NCBI RefSeq assembly: GCF_020447105.2 | Contig: NZ_CP096184.1 | Coordinates: forward strand, 1,364,001-1,428,000 | Direction: 5' to 3' | DNA: 64,000 bases | DNA from: Demequina sp. TMPB413 | GTDB lineage: Bacteria; Actinomycetota; Actinomycetes; Actinomycetales; Demequinaceae | Shown: piece after piece, positions 1-8,703 of the stretch | Position numbering within the stretch: position 1 is the first letter of the stretch | Layout: the number at the start of each line of letters is the position of its first letter | Notes under the pieces: model-generated | Told to the model about the DNA's origin: nothing | Database searches by the model: none | The model's input: only the letters and a program-made list of their open reading frames with translations | Made by a program: the position numbers and the translations under genes

Positions 1-1352
1 TAGGCAGACGCCGCTTCTGGGCCGTCGGCGATGAGGTGGTAAGGCGCCCCATGGGACACGCGCACCGTCACCATGTCGCCGGGCCGTGGAACATCCGAGC
101 CCTCTGGCACGCCAAAGTGAACGAGTCGGTTGCCTGGCTCGCGTCCGCTCAACCGCGAACCGTCACCCTTACCTTTGCGGCCACCTCCGTCGAGCACCAT
201 CAACTCGACTTCGCGACCCACCATGCCCTCGGCATCGCTCAGCGAGAGACGGTCCTGAAGAGCGAGCAAGCGTTCGAACCGCTCCTGCACCACGGCCTTA
301 GGCAGCGGCTCACGGTCGAATGCAGGGGTCCCGGGACGCGGACTGTACTGGAAGGTATATGCGCTGGTAAACCGCGAAGCCTCCACAACTCGCATCGTCT
401 CGAGGAAGTCCTCCTCTGTCTCGCCAGGGAATCCCACGATGATGTCCGTCGTGATCGATGCGTCCGGCATCGCTTCCCTGACCCTGTCGAGGATCCCCAA
501 AAACTTGCTTGATCGATAGGAACGCCGCATGGCGCGCAGCACCGCATCGGAACCCGACTGGAGCGGCATGTGCAGACTAGGCATCACGTTGGGCGTCTCG
601 GCCATTGCCACGATGACATCGTCGGTGAACGCCGCAGGGTGAGGTGACGTGAATCGGACCCTCTCGAGCCCGTCGATGTTGCCACAGGCTCTGAGCAGTT
701 TCGCGAAAGCGCCGCGGTCCCCGAACTCAACCCCGTACGAGTTCACGTTCTGGCCCAGCAAGGTGACTTCAACGACTCCCTGCGCCACGAGCGCCTCGAC
801 CTCTGCCAGGATCTCGCCCGGGCGACGGTCGCGCTCTTTGCCACGCAGCGACGGGACAATGCAGAAGGTGCACGTGTTGTTGCAGCCCACCGAGATGGAC
901 ACCCACGCGGACGCGTGAGAGTCCCGCCTGCTCGGCAGCGTTGACGGGAAGACCTTGAGTGACTCTTCAATCTCGACTTGAGCCGCCGCATTGTGCCGAG
1001 CGCGCTCCAACATGGCGGGGAGTACGTCGATGTTGTGAGTGCCAAAGACGACGTCAACCCAAGGTGCCTTGGTGACGATCTCGCCACGGTCCTTCTGCGC
1101 AAGGCAGCCGCCCACTGCGATCTGCATCCCGCCAGGACGCGCTGCCTTGATGGATGCGAGCTGGCCCAGATTGCCGTAGAGCTTGTTTGCCGCGTTCTCG
1201 CGCACGGCACACGTGTTGATGACCACAACGTCGGCCTCTTCTGAACCTGCAGGAGCGGCGCGATAGCCCGCACTTTCGAGCAAACCGGCCATGTGCTCAG
1301 AATCGTGCACGTTCATTTGGCAGCCGAGCGTCTTGACGACGTAGGTCCGCAT
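1..1352 (-). CDS. miaB: tRNA-2-methylthio-N6-dimethylallyladenosine synthase MiaB (partial, 3' end outside window)
   Basis: MiaB is a radical-SAM methylthiotransferase that adds a 2-methylthio group to i6A37 in tRNAs reading UNN codons. About 450 residues are visible. The N-terminal methylthiotransferase domain has the three iron-sulfur cysteines C11 (TLGCQMN), C48 (INTCAVRE) and C83 (GGCLAQ). The radical-SAM motif is C157-x3-C161-x2-C164 (CNNTCTFC), and a TRAM-like stretch runs up to the window edge. The start is the ATG at 1352, 5 nt after the stop of rny, so the gene should be cotranscribed with rny and recX-recA. The gene is truncated only by the window. MiaB and not its paralogue RimO is favoured by the motif set and the actinobacterial recA-recX-rny-miaB order. 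Confidence 0.95.
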   Translation of the reverse strand, partial: MRTYVVKTLGCQMNVHDSEHMAGLLESAGYRAAPAGSEEADVVVINTCAVRENAANKLYGNLGQLASIKAARPGGMQIAVGGCLAQKDRGEIVTKAPWVDVVFGTHNIDVLPAMLERARHNAAAQVEIEESLKVFPSTLPSRRDSHASAWVSISVGCNNTCTFCIVPSLRGKERDRRPGEILAEVEALVAQGVVEVTLLGQNVNSYGVEFGDRGAFAKLLRACGNIDGLERVRFTSPHPAAFTDDVIVAMAETPNVMPSLHMPLQSGSDAVLRAMRRSYRSSKFLGILDRVREAMPDASITTDIIVGFPGETEEDFLETMRVVEASRFTSAYTFQYSPRPGTPAFDREPLPKAVVQERFERLLALQDRLSLSDAEGMVGREVELMVLDGGGRKGKGDGSRLSGREPGNRLVHFGVPEGSDVPRPGDMVTVRVSHGAPYHLIADGPEAASA

Positions 1353-1357
1353 TGCTG

Positions 1358-2821
1358 TTATGCCTGTCCGGCGACGAAGTCCGCGCGAGTCTCGCGGATC
1401 ACCGTCACCTTGATCTCCCCAGCGAAGCTGAAGTCCTTCTCGATGTGCTCAGCAATGGTACGTGCTAGCGCCTTGGCTCCGTCATCATCGACGATCGCCG
1501 GCTCGACTGCGACCCGTAGTTCCCTGCCTGCCGCCATCGCATACACATGGGCCACACCCTCGTGTTCCTCCACCAGTCGCTCGAGCGATTCCATGCGCTC
1601 GACGTAGGAATCGACGTCCTCCCGTCGCGCACCAGGGCGTGACGCCGACACCGCGTCAGCAACTTGCACGATGACTGCTTCGATCGTTTCTTGGGGCACC
1701 TCGTCGTGGTGAGCCTCGATCGCGTTCACGACGTCGGCGTGCTCTCCCAACTCGCGCGCCACGCGGGCCCCAAGTTGTGCGTGCGTGCCCTCGTGGTTGC
1801 CCGTCATCGCCTTGCCGATGTCGTGGAGGAAGGCGGCTCGGCGGGCCAACGCTTCGTCGGCGCCCACAAGCTTGGCGATCTCGGCGGCCAGGTGTGCGCA
1901 CTCCACCAGGTGAGCCAGGACGTTCTGGTTGTACGAGGTGCGCAGGCGCAACGCCCCAAGCAACTCAAGGATCCCTTGGGGAACCCCCACAACACCAGCC
2001 TGCTCCACCGCCTCAAGCGCAGCGTTGAGAGCCCGACGAGGGGCATCCGCTAGCGCCTTCGCATATGCCGCCTCGACGCGCTGTGGCTGGATCCGTCCAT
2101 CCTCGATGAGGGCGGTGAGCGTCGCCTCGGCGACCTCCCGCCGCTCGACGTCAAATGACGACAGGTGCACTGCATTGACACCCTCATCCACGATGACATT
2201 GACGCCGGTCAGAGCCTCGAACGCCCGAATGTTGCGGCCCTCGCGTCCAATAATGCGCCCCTTCATCTCTTCTGAGGGCAGTTCAATCCGTGTGACCGCT
2301 CCTTGTGCGCTCGTCGACGCCGCTTGCCTCTGCATCGCTGAGACGAGGATCTGCTGTGCTTCTCGCTCAGCATTCTGGCGCGCGCGCTTCAGACGCCGGT
2401 GCGCCTCTTGGGCGATCTCGGACTCGGCCGCTGCTCGCACCCTCGCGATCAGTTGCTCCCGGGCGTCGTTCGCGCTGAGTCCGGCGAGGAAGGCTAGCTT
2501 CTCCTCGAAATCCGTAGCGAGCTGCTCACGCTCTCTGATCAAGCGCTTTTCGTCTCTAGCGATGACGTTGACGCGCTCTTCCAGACTTCGCGCGTACAGC
2601 TGAGCATTTCGTTGGTCTTCTGCCGCTTGCCTCTCGGTGAGCGCTACCCGTTCCTCTCGCCGCTGGGTATCTGCCAGTTGGTTTCGCGCTTCTTCGCGGA
2701 TCGCCTCGGCCTCGAGGCGTGCCGACTCACGTTCCTCGTTCGCCTCTTTGCGGGCGCGATTGACGACGAGCAGCGACGCCAGCAGCAGGACGAGCGTCGC
2801 AAGGGTCACGATGGTCTGCAC
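1358..2821 (-). CDS. rny: Ribonuclease Y (endoribonuclease, membrane-anchored)
   Basis: RNase Y is a membrane-anchored endoribonuclease that starts mRNA decay. The 487-residue protein shows the full family layout: an N-terminal transmembrane segment (about 4-20), a long charged coiled coil (25-165), a KH domain with [12 protein letters not shown] at 188-199, and an HD phosphohydrolase domain with the metal-binding HD pair at 333-334 (FLHDIGKA). Length is close to the Bacillus protein (about 520). It lies 11 nt after recX and 5 nt before miaB, so one transcript probably carries recX-rny-miaB. RNase J and PNPase are also encoded in this window, so the main decay enzymes are represented here. 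Confidence 0.96.
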   Translation of the reverse strand: MQTIVTLATLVLLLASLLVVNRARKEANEERESARLEAEAIREEARNQLADTQRREERVALTERQAAEDQRNAQLYARSLEERVNVIARDEKRLIREREQLATDFEEKLAFLAGLSANDAREQLIARVRAAAESEIAQEAHRRLKRARQNAEREAQQILVSAMQRQAASTSAQGAVTRIELPSEEMKGRIIGREGRNIRAFEALTGVNVIVDEGVNAVHLSSFDVERREVAEATLTALIEDGRIQPQRVEAAYAKALADAPRRALNAALEAVEQAGVVGVPQGILELLGALRLRTSYNQNVLAHLVECAHLAAEIAKLVGADEALARRAAFLHDIGKAMTGNHEGTHAQLGARVARELGEHADVVNAIEAHHDEVPQETIEAVIVQVADAVSASRPGARREDVDSYVERMESLERLVEEHEGVAHVYAMAAGRELRVAVEPAIVDDDGAKALARTIAEHIEKDFSFAGEIKVTVIRETRADFVAGQA

Positions 2822-2832
2822 GACGCTCCCTC

Positions 2833-3348
2833 CTAGTTGCCGCCGGTCTCACTATCGGCACGTTGCAAGTCTCGCACGAGAGCAAAGGCAAGCGACGCCG
2901 CGTAACCCTTGCGGGCGAGGAAAGCCACCGTGCGCCGTACGCGCGCGTCCGGGCTCGCAGCGGAGTCCTTGTGCCAACGTTTGGCGGCCAGCTCGCGAGC
3001 CCGATCCTCTTGAACCTCGGCCGTCAAAGGCTCGAGTGCGGCTTGGATGTGTTCCTCCCCAAAGCCCTTGCGGCGCAGCTCTTGGGAAATGGCGCGCGGA
3101 GCAAGTCCTCGTTCAGCGTGCCGAGTGCGTGCGATCGTCGCCGCGAGAGACTCATCGTCGAGCAGTCCGACCTCGCGGTACCGTGCGATCACTTCGTCGG
3201 CCACGTCCGGTTCGATCTCTTTGGAGATGAGCCTCTCGCGAAGATCGGCGGAGCTGCGGGGCCCCCGGGTGAGCATGGCAAGGGCCAGCTCACGCGCGCG
3301 CTCGGCGGGAGCCGTCGTGGGGGCTTCCCGCCGAGCACGCGATGTCAT
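2833..3348 (-). CDS. recX: Regulatory protein RecX
   Basis: RecX binds RecA filaments and modulates strand exchange. The 171-residue product has the helical repeats of the family, for example SSADLRERLISKEI, EVGLLDDESLAATIAR and ISQELRRKGF, with the typical alternation of basic and leucine-rich helices. It starts 17 nt after the recA stop, the usual recA-recX arrangement, and is probably read through from recA at lower level. It ends 11 nt before rny. Assignment rests on both motif pattern and position. Confidence 0.94.
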   Translation of the reverse strand: MTSRARREAPTTAPAERARELALAMLTRGPRSSADLRERLISKEIEPDVADEVIARYREVGLLDDESLAATIARTRHAERGLAPRAISQELRRKGFGEEHIQAALEPLTAEVQEDRARELAAKRWHKDSAASPDARVRRTVAFLARKGYAASLAFALVRDLQRADSETGGN

Positions 3349-3365
3349 GGTGTGAGAGTCTCCGC

Positions 3366-4451
3366 CTACAGAGCGGACTCCTCTTTGGCCAATGCGGCCT
3401 CAAGGGCCTTCGCGTCTGCCTCGACGTCGATCGCCGCCAGGTCAGCGGGAACAGGAACTCCAACGCCCAGCTTGTCCTTGACCTTCTTCTCGATCTCGTC
3501 ACGAAGAGCAGGGTTGTCCTTCAGGAACTGGCGCGAGTTCTCCTTGCCCTGACCCAACTGATCACCTTCGTAGGTGTACCAAGCACCGGACTTCTTCACG
3601 AAACCGTGCTCGACGCCCATGTCGATGATCCCGCCCTCCTTCGAGATTCCAAGGCCGTACATGATGTCGAACTCGGCCTGCTTAAACGGCGGCGCCAACT
3701 TGTTCTTGACCACCTTGATGCGCGTGCGGTTGCCGACGGGCTCTGTGCCTTCCTTGAGCGTCTCGATTCGCCGTACATCGAGGCGAACGGAAGCATAGAA
3801 CTTGAGAGCCTTACCGCCGGTGGTGGTCTCGGGCGAACCAAAGAAGACGCCGATCTTCTCTCGCAACTGGTTAATGAAGATGGCCGTGGTGCCCGTGTGC
3901 GAGATGGCGCCGGTGATCTTGCGTAGCGCCTGGGACATCAGGCGCGCCTGCAGACCGACGTGGCTGTCTCCCATCTCGCCTTCGATCTCGGCCTTCGGCA
4001 CAAGTGCTGCCACTGAGTCGATGACCAGAATGTCAACGCCGCCGGAGCGGATCAAGATGTCAGCAATCTCAAGCGCCTGCTCACCTGTGTCCGGCTGTGA
4101 CACGATCAGGTTGTCGATGTCCACGCCCAACTTCTTGGCGTACTCGGGATCAAGGGCGTGTTCGGCGTCGATGAAGGCCGCTACACCGCCAGCCGCCTGA
4201 GCATTTGCGACGGCGTGCAACGCCACCGTCGTCTTTCCGGAGGACTCAGGGCCGTAGATCTCCACGACACGACCTCGCGGGAGCCCGCCGATGCCGAGCG
4301 CGACGTCCAGAGCGATAGACCCCGTGGGGATCGTAGCGATCGCCACCCGCTCGGAGTCACCAAGGCGCATCGCCGAGCCCTTGCCGAACTGCCTATCAAT
4401 CTGCCCCAGTGCGGCCTCGAGTGCCTTGGAGCGGTCCGCTGCCTGTGCCAT
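3366..4451 (-). CDS. recA: Recombinase RecA
   Basis: RecA is the ATP-dependent strand-exchange protein of homologous recombination and the co-protease for LexA. With the ATG at 4451 the product is 361 residues. This start is preferred over an in-frame start 48 nt upstream because GAAGGA lies 7 nt before it and the family begins at this point. Walker A is GPESSGKT at 67-74. The DNA-binding loop region ([17 protein letters not shown]) and [11 protein letters not shown] are intact, and the C-terminal tail is short and acidic. The first gene of a recA-recX-rny-miaB run, it has a perfect LexA box 162 nt upstream, so SOS induction is expected. Confidence 0.98.
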   Translation of the reverse strand: MAQAADRSKALEAALGQIDRQFGKGSAMRLGDSERVAIATIPTGSIALDVALGIGGLPRGRVVEIYGPESSGKTTVALHAVANAQAAGGVAAFIDAEHALDPEYAKKLGVDIDNLIVSQPDTGEQALEIADILIRSGGVDILVIDSVAALVPKAEIEGEMGDSHVGLQARLMSQALRKITGAISHTGTTAIFINQLREKIGVFFGSPETTTGGKALKFYASVRLDVRRIETLKEGTEPVGNRTRIKVVKNKLAPPFKQAEFDIMYGLGISKEGGIIDMGVEHGFVKKSGAWYTYEGDQLGQGKENSRQFLKDNPALRDEIEKKVKDKLGVGVPVPADLAAIDVEADAKALEAALAKEESAL

Positions 4452-4612
4452 ATGACTGTCCTTCATCGCTCGTGCCGACTGTTGCCAGCTTCGGAACACC
4501 CTGACGGTGCCTTGTCCTTCACCACGACGTTACGTCCGGGGTCTGACAAGCCGCCGTCTCAACATCCCTTGCTGGGGAAAGGCGAGAAATGTGCGCCTTG
4601 GGTACGAGTCTA

Positions 4613-4630
4613 ATCGAACGCATGTTCGAT
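4613..4630. promoter_or_regulatory. LexA SOS box upstream of recA
   Basis: The 18 bp ATCGAACGCATGTTCGAT contains TCGAAC-N4-GTTCGA, a perfect match to the actinobacterial/Gram-positive LexA operator (CGAAC-N4-GTTCG). All 18 positions are self-complementary. It lies 162 nt upstream of the recA start in a 195-bp gap that contains no other evident feature. Confidence 0.93.
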
Positions 4631-4646
4631 CGGTTGCGACACGCCG

Positions 4647-4880
4647 TTAGCGGCGGGGAGGAATGATCATCCGAGGGTCGCGGCCCGCGCGCACCGCGGC
4701 GTCAACGTCCATCTGGTCACACAGCGCATGCCATACGTCTCTAGGGGCGACGCCCCGCTCGAGCGCTTCCTGCGCCGTGAGCGAGTCAAGCGACGTGAGC
4801 GCCATCTCGCGGCACAAGGTGGGCGCATAGGACTCCCCGAACGCGGCAGCGACAGCGTCACGGAACTCGGAAAGACGCAA
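4647..4880 (-). CDS. DUF3046 family protein
   Basis: A 77-residue protein of the actinobacterial DUF3046 family, recognised from its opening (RLSEFRDAVAAAFG), the SLDSLTAQEALERGV segment and the terminal IIPPRR. Its function is unknown. Genes of this family sit between the Xre-type clgR gene and recA in many actinobacteria, as here. The start codon is TTG at 4880, with AGTAGG about 5 nt upstream. It begins 6 nt after the stop of the upstream regulator, so the two are probably cotranscribed. Confidence 0.88.
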   Translation of the reverse strand: MRLSEFRDAVAAAFGESYAPTLCREMALTSLDSLTAQEALERGVAPRDVWHALCDQMDVDAAVRAGRDPRMIIPPRR

Positions 4881-4886
4881 GCGAAC

Positions 4887-5213
4887 CTACTGCTCGATGG
4901 AGTGCAGGAGCTCTGGAACAGTGTCGGGGATCGACGGCATCATCGGCATGCGGGAGAGCGACCGGGCGTCCATGAGGCCCTCCGCCATCTCGAAGCGTTC
5001 CGACACGTCGCGAAGAATGGCCGACATCGGCACGTCAAGGGCATCGCAAATGGACGCGAGCAGTTCGCTCGACGCTTCCTTCTGGCCGCGTTCAACCTCG
5101 CTCAAGTATCCGAGGGAGACGCGCGCCTGCGAGGAAATGTCGCGGAGCGTCTTGCCCTGCCCCAGACGGGCATCACGGAGCACATCGCCGAGTTCGTTGC
5201 GCAGGACAGGCAT
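4887..5213 (-). CDS. clgR: Xre-family HTH regulator, ClgR-type
   Basis: A 108-residue DNA-binding protein with an N-terminal Cro/C1-type helix-turn-helix. [22 protein letters not shown] (about 22-43) matches ClgR, the actinobacterial activator of clp protease and other proteolysis genes. The C-terminal tail ([17 protein letters not shown]) is unstructured and may be a degradation determinant, since ClgR proteins are Clp substrates. The ATG at 5213 is chosen because AAAGGAG lies 5 nt upstream; an in-frame start 33 nt further upstream lacks support. The pgsA-cinA-clgR-DUF3046-recA order is typical of the phylum. The gene symbol rests on family likeness and position. Confidence 0.82.
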   Translation of the reverse strand: MPVLRNELGDVLRDARLGQGKTLRDISSQARVSLGYLSEVERGQKEASSELLASICDALDVPMSAILRDVSERFEMAEGLMDARSLSRMPMMPSIPDTVPELLHSIEQ

Positions 5214-5298
5214 TCGTGCTCCTTTCATCGTGCTTGCATCGTGCATGTCTAGTCCAACGCAGACTACCGCAGGGGTGTTCCCGCCAACGCACGGGAAT

Positions 5299-5781
5299 TC
5301 AGCGGTGTGGCAACCTCGACACCATTTTCTCGAGATGCATCAGCGCCACGCCCACTGTGGCATGGCGGACTTCGTCCCTGTCGCCGTCAAGGTGGACGGT
5401 GATGACGCGTTCGCCCTGGGGCCCCACCACCGCGACGACGACGGTACCGGGAGGCTTTCCTCCATGCGGTTCTGGCCCCGCGGCTCCCGTCGTCGCCACG
5501 GCGATATCGGCGCCCGTCTGCCGACGCGCTCCACGGGCCATGGAGGCCGCCACTGCTTGGCTCACGGGACCCTCGGTTTCAAGGAGCCTTCTGCTCACGC
5601 CTAGAAGATGGTGCTTAGCGTCGAGGTCATAGGTGATGATGCCTCCCTTGACTACTCCCGATGCTCCTGGCGCTTCGATGAGCGCAGAACACACGAGGCC
5701 GCCCGTGAGGGACTCGGCGGTCGCAAGCGTCACCCCTGCGTCACGCGCAAGAGCGACCGCTCGGGCCGCTTCAGCCCACAT
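5299..5781 (-). CDS. cinA: CinA-family nicotinamide-nucleotide amidohydrolase
   Basis: The 160-residue product is the stand-alone C-terminal CinA domain, which deamidates nicotinamide mononucleotide in the pyridine-nucleotide salvage cycle. Diagnostic segments are [47 protein letters not shown] and [10 protein letters not shown]. The N-terminal COG1058 domain of full-length CinA is absent, as in other actinobacteria. The ATG at 5781 overlaps the end of pgsA by 11 nt, suggesting translational coupling. A longer reading frame upstream exists only as an alternative frame through pgsA and was not used. The gap to the downstream regulator gene is 85 bp. Confidence 0.92.
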   Translation of the reverse strand: MWAEAARAVALARDAGVTLATAESLTGGLVCSALIEAPGASGVVKGGIITYDLDAKHHLLGVSRRLLETEGPVSQAVAASMARGARRQTGADIAVATTGAAGPEPHGGKPPGTVVVAVVGPQGERVITVHLDGDRDEVRHATVGVALMHLEKMVSRLPHR

Positions 5782-6382
5782 GTCCGCTCGGGTCGACGGT
5801 GTCGGCGATGACTGGGCTTTGCACCGTCGGCTTCGCACCATGCCGCCTGGCCACGCCGAAGATGCGCCACCCGTAATCCAGCCCGGTGACCACGGCAGCG
5901 ACCACGGAGATGAGCAAGAGCCACCAGCCGAGGGTGTCGACCCAGGCAAACGGCGTCGGAAGCAGCAGGAAGAAGATTGCCGCTACCTGAAGCGCTGTCT
6001 TGGCCTTGCCACCGAACGAGGCGGGGATGACGACATCGCGAGCGACGGCCAGTCTCCCCAGCGTCACTCCAATTTCCCTGATGGCGATGATGATGAGCGG
6101 CCACCACGGGGTCTCGTGGTTGACCGCGAGGAAGCCAAGAGCTGCAAGGACGAGTGCCTTGTCGGCGAGCGGATCGGCCAACTTGCCAAAGGCAGTGACG
6201 GCCTGCCAGCGTCTCGCAAGGTACCCATCAAGCGCGTCGGTCGCGGCGGCGAAGACAAAGATCCCCCACCCGAGCCAGCGCCAGCCAGCCTCGGCGTCGC
6301 CTGCCTGCACCAGGCATGCGAGCATCACCGGCACCGCGATGAGCCGCAGCACGGTGAGCAGATTTGGGACCTCTCGCACCAC
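5771..6382 (-). CDS. pgsA: CDP-diacylglycerol-glycerol-3-phosphate 3-phosphatidyltransferase
   Basis: PgsA makes phosphatidylglycerophosphate from CDP-diacylglycerol and glycerol-3-phosphate in the membrane. The 203-residue protein has several hydrophobic segments and the complete CDP-alcohol phosphotransferase signature at 49-73: D-x2-DG-x2-AR-x8-G-x3-D-x3-D (from DALDGYLARR to DPLADK). The start is GTG at 6382, 6 nt after a TAGTGT hexamer, so it may have its own leaderless promoter although the c-di-GMP gene upstream is co-oriented. The 3' end overlaps cinA by 11 nt. Another CDP-alcohol transferase (such as phosphatidylinositol-phosphate synthase) is less likely given the ftsK-pgsA-cinA context. 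Confidence 0.93.
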   Translation of the reverse strand: MVREVPNLLTVLRLIAVPVMLACLVQAGDAEAGWRWLGWGIFVFAAATDALDGYLARRWQAVTAFGKLADPLADKALVLAALGFLAVNHETPWWPLIIIAIREIGVTLGRLAVARDVVIPASFGGKAKTALQVAAIFFLLLPTPFAWVDTLGWWLLLISVVAAVVTGLDYGWRIFGVARRHGAKPTVQSPVIADTVDPSGHVG

Positions 6383-6388
6383 GTCTCA

Positions 6389-6394
6389 ACACTA
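6389..6394 (-). promoter_or_regulatory. Putative leaderless -10 box of pgsA
   Basis: TAGTGT lies 6 nt before the GTG start of pgsA and there is no purine-rich ribosome binding site in between. No convincing -35 box was seen. Confidence 0.45.
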
Positions 6395-6420
6395 GCGGTG
6401 GCTAGCTCGCGCGCGCGCCG

Positions 6421-8703
6421 TTACAGATGCGGCGTGTGCAACGGAGGAAGGTCGAAGGGGTTGTCGTGCTCTTGCGGGCGCGGGTCGATCAGGCTGGCCG
6501 TGAACTCCATCCCGAGTCCAAGCACTGCGGCGGCTGGCTGGGCAACGCCAAAGAGCCAGCCCTGGCCGTATCGCCAACCGCAGCGCACGAGGAACTCGGC
6601 TTGCGACTCGGTCTCAATACCTTCCGCGATCGTCGCGAGGCCGAGTTCGCGCGCCAACGCCCCGAGCGCTCTCGATACACGGGCGCCTGCGGGGTCCTCA
6701 GGAATGCCAGCAACGAAAGACATATCCAGCTTCACCCCTGACACCGGCAAATCGCGCAAGTAACTGAGCGGTGAGACGCCAGTGCCGAAGTCGTCGAGCA
6801 AGATGGGAACCCCTGCGTTGCGCAGTTCCGTCAGTTCGTGACGAATCCGCGTGTTGGGGGCGACGAGCGACGCTTCCGTCAGCTCCACCACGAGACGCTG
6901 AGGGCTCAAGTGATGGGCGGCGATCGCGCCGAGCACCGACGTGGCGAATTCGCTATCGCCCAACTGGTCGGCGGAGACGTTGAGCGAGACCCAGGTGGCT
7001 GGGGACGGGCACTGAGTGAGGAACACAGCCGCCTGCTCCACCAGCGCCGTTCCGAGCTGGGTGGCGAGTTTGCGGTCATCGAGCAGTCCAAGGAACGCCC
7101 CAGGCAACAGCAGTCCCCTCGTGGGGTGCTGCCAACGGACGAGCGCCTCGTAGCCGACCACCGTGCGGGTCTCGAGTTCCATCACTGGTTGGTAATGGAG
7201 CACCAGGTCGCCGCGTTCAATCGCCCGCGCGAGCTCTCCCGCGAGCGCGCTCTGGTTCTCGCTCGTCGCGCGCATTGAGGGTTCGTAGACTTCAGTGCGC
7301 GACTTGCCCAGCGCCTTCGCGCGATACATCGCGGCGTCTGCGGCGCTGAGCAGGCTCGGCGCTCCGCCCTCGATCGTGTCGTCGTCAGCAATAGCGATGC
7401 CCACCGAGGCATGCAAGTTCAGTTGGTGACGCTTCACCTGCAGCGGCCTCTTCAAACCCACGTGGATCGCCGAGGCGATCTCGTAGAGGGCCTTCGAGGC
7501 ATCGGCATCCTGGACCACGATCACGAATTCGTCGCCGCCGATGCGTGCCACCGTGCCCCGCCCAGCCGTCGCCGAGCGCAGCACTCCTGCGACGTGAACC
7601 AGCGCGTTGTCGCCCGTGGCGTGACCGAAGCGGTCGTTGAGCCCTTTGAAACCGTCGAGGTCGACGGCAATGACGCCGACGCGTTGCGTCGCGTCTGGCT
7701 GCTCGAGGACGCGCTGCAACACGTCCTGCATGAGGGTCCTGTTGGCAAGCCCCGTCAGGGGGTCGTGCATCGCGCGGTGTGCCATCAGTTCGGAGTTCAG
7801 GCGGTCATCTGTTGAGTCCCGCACTTGGACGACGTAGTGGTCGGGGGCGCCGCCCGCGTAGCGCACGAGTGCCACGTCCACGACGGCCCACACCACGTTG
7901 CCGTCGGCACGCACGTAGCGCTTCTCCAGGGTGAAGCGGCTCTGAAGGCCCTCGTAAAGGCGCTGAAGCTGCTCTCTCTCCGCTTGCAGGTCATGGGGGT
8001 GCGACAGTGCACTGAAGGGGGTCCCGCGCAGCGCGGACACGGTGGAGCCCATGAGTTCGGCGAAGGCTCGGTTGACCTCCATGAGGCGCCACTCAAGGTC
8101 GACGAGCGCCATACCTACTGGCGCATTCTCCATGGCGCGGCGGAACTGCGTCTCTTCTCGACTGAGCGCCTCGGCCGCTTCTTGGAGACCTGTCGTATCC
8201 ATGAGTGTCGTGACCGTGGCGGGAGCGCCGCCCACAGCGTCGGCGACGGTACGACAGCTGACCTGCAACCACCTCAAGTCGTCCTGCCCTCGTCGGCCAG
8301 GTACTCCAAGGATGCGCGGACGCACGTCGTCGCGACCGGGAGCGAAGGCCTCGTGCGCCAAGACGGGGCGCATGTGTTCGTCCACTCCCTTGAAGGGCAA
8401 GCGGCCCAACGGCTTACCGATCGCGGCGGCTCTGTCGACGCCGATCATCTGAGCCGCCATGTCGGTGAGCACCACGATCTCACCCGTCTGCGCGGTGATC
8501 AGCACGCCGTCGCGTGCGGAAGACAGGATGGCCTCAAACTGGCGGCGGAGGCTCCGTTCGCGCTTGACCGCCTCGTCCCTTGCGCGCCGTGCCTTGCCCG
8601 ACCTCACGAATGAGAAGAAAGCGAGGGCAAAACCCACGAGGACAAGCGAAGCCGCACCAGCAGCCACGGTTGGCTGCTGGAGTAGCTCTACGAGTCCTCC
8701 CAC
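6421..8703 (-). CDS. Membrane-anchored PAS-PAS-GGDEF-EAL cyclic-di-GMP signalling protein
   Basis: A 760-residue bifunctional-type c-di-GMP enzyme. It has an N-terminal transmembrane segment (about 12-34), a short coiled coil, PAS domains near 52-175 and 185-310, a GGDEF domain with intact RIGGDEF at about 386-392 and an EAL domain beginning YEALVRW (about 516-522). The catalytic residues of the EAL domain are present (SLNVSADQL, VELTEAS, LDDFGTG, VKLDMSF, AEGIE, GQGWLFG), so both synthesis and hydrolysis look possible. The product-inhibition site RxxD before GGDEF is not conserved (AGRG). The GTG start overlaps the ftsK stop region by 16 nt, with GAGGAA 5 nt upstream, pointing to translational coupling with ftsK. 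Confidence 0.95.
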   Translation of the reverse strand: MGGLVELLQQPTVAAGAASLVLVGFALAFFSFVRSGKARRARDEAVKRERSLRRQFEAILSSARDGVLITAQTGEIVVLTDMAAQMIGVDRAAAIGKPLGRLPFKGVDEHMRPVLAHEAFAPGRDDVRPRILGVPGRRGQDDLRWLQVSCRTVADAVGGAPATVTTLMDTTGLQEAAEALSREETQFRRAMENAPVGMALVDLEWRLMEVNRAFAELMGSTVSALRGTPFSALSHPHDLQAEREQLQRLYEGLQSRFTLEKRYVRADGNVVWAVVDVALVRYAGGAPDHYVVQVRDSTDDRLNSELMAHRAMHDPLTGLANRTLMQDVLQRVLEQPDATQRVGVIAVDLDGFKGLNDRFGHATGDNALVHVAGVLRSATAGRGTVARIGGDEFVIVVQDADASKALYEIASAIHVGLKRPLQVKRHQLNLHASVGIAIADDDTIEGGAPSLLSAADAAMYRAKALGKSRTEVYEPSMRATSENQSALAGELARAIERGDLVLHYQPVMELETRTVVGYEALVRWQHPTRGLLLPGAFLGLLDDRKLATQLGTALVEQAAVFLTQCPSPATWVSLNVSADQLGDSEFATSVLGAIAAHHLSPQRLVVELTEASLVAPNTRIRHELTELRNAGVPILLDDFGTGVSPLSYLRDLPVSGVKLDMSFVAGIPEDPAGARVSRALGALARELGLATIAEGIETESQAEFLVRCGWRYGQGWLFGVAQPAAAVLGLGMEFTASLIDPRPQEHDNPFDLPPLHTPHL

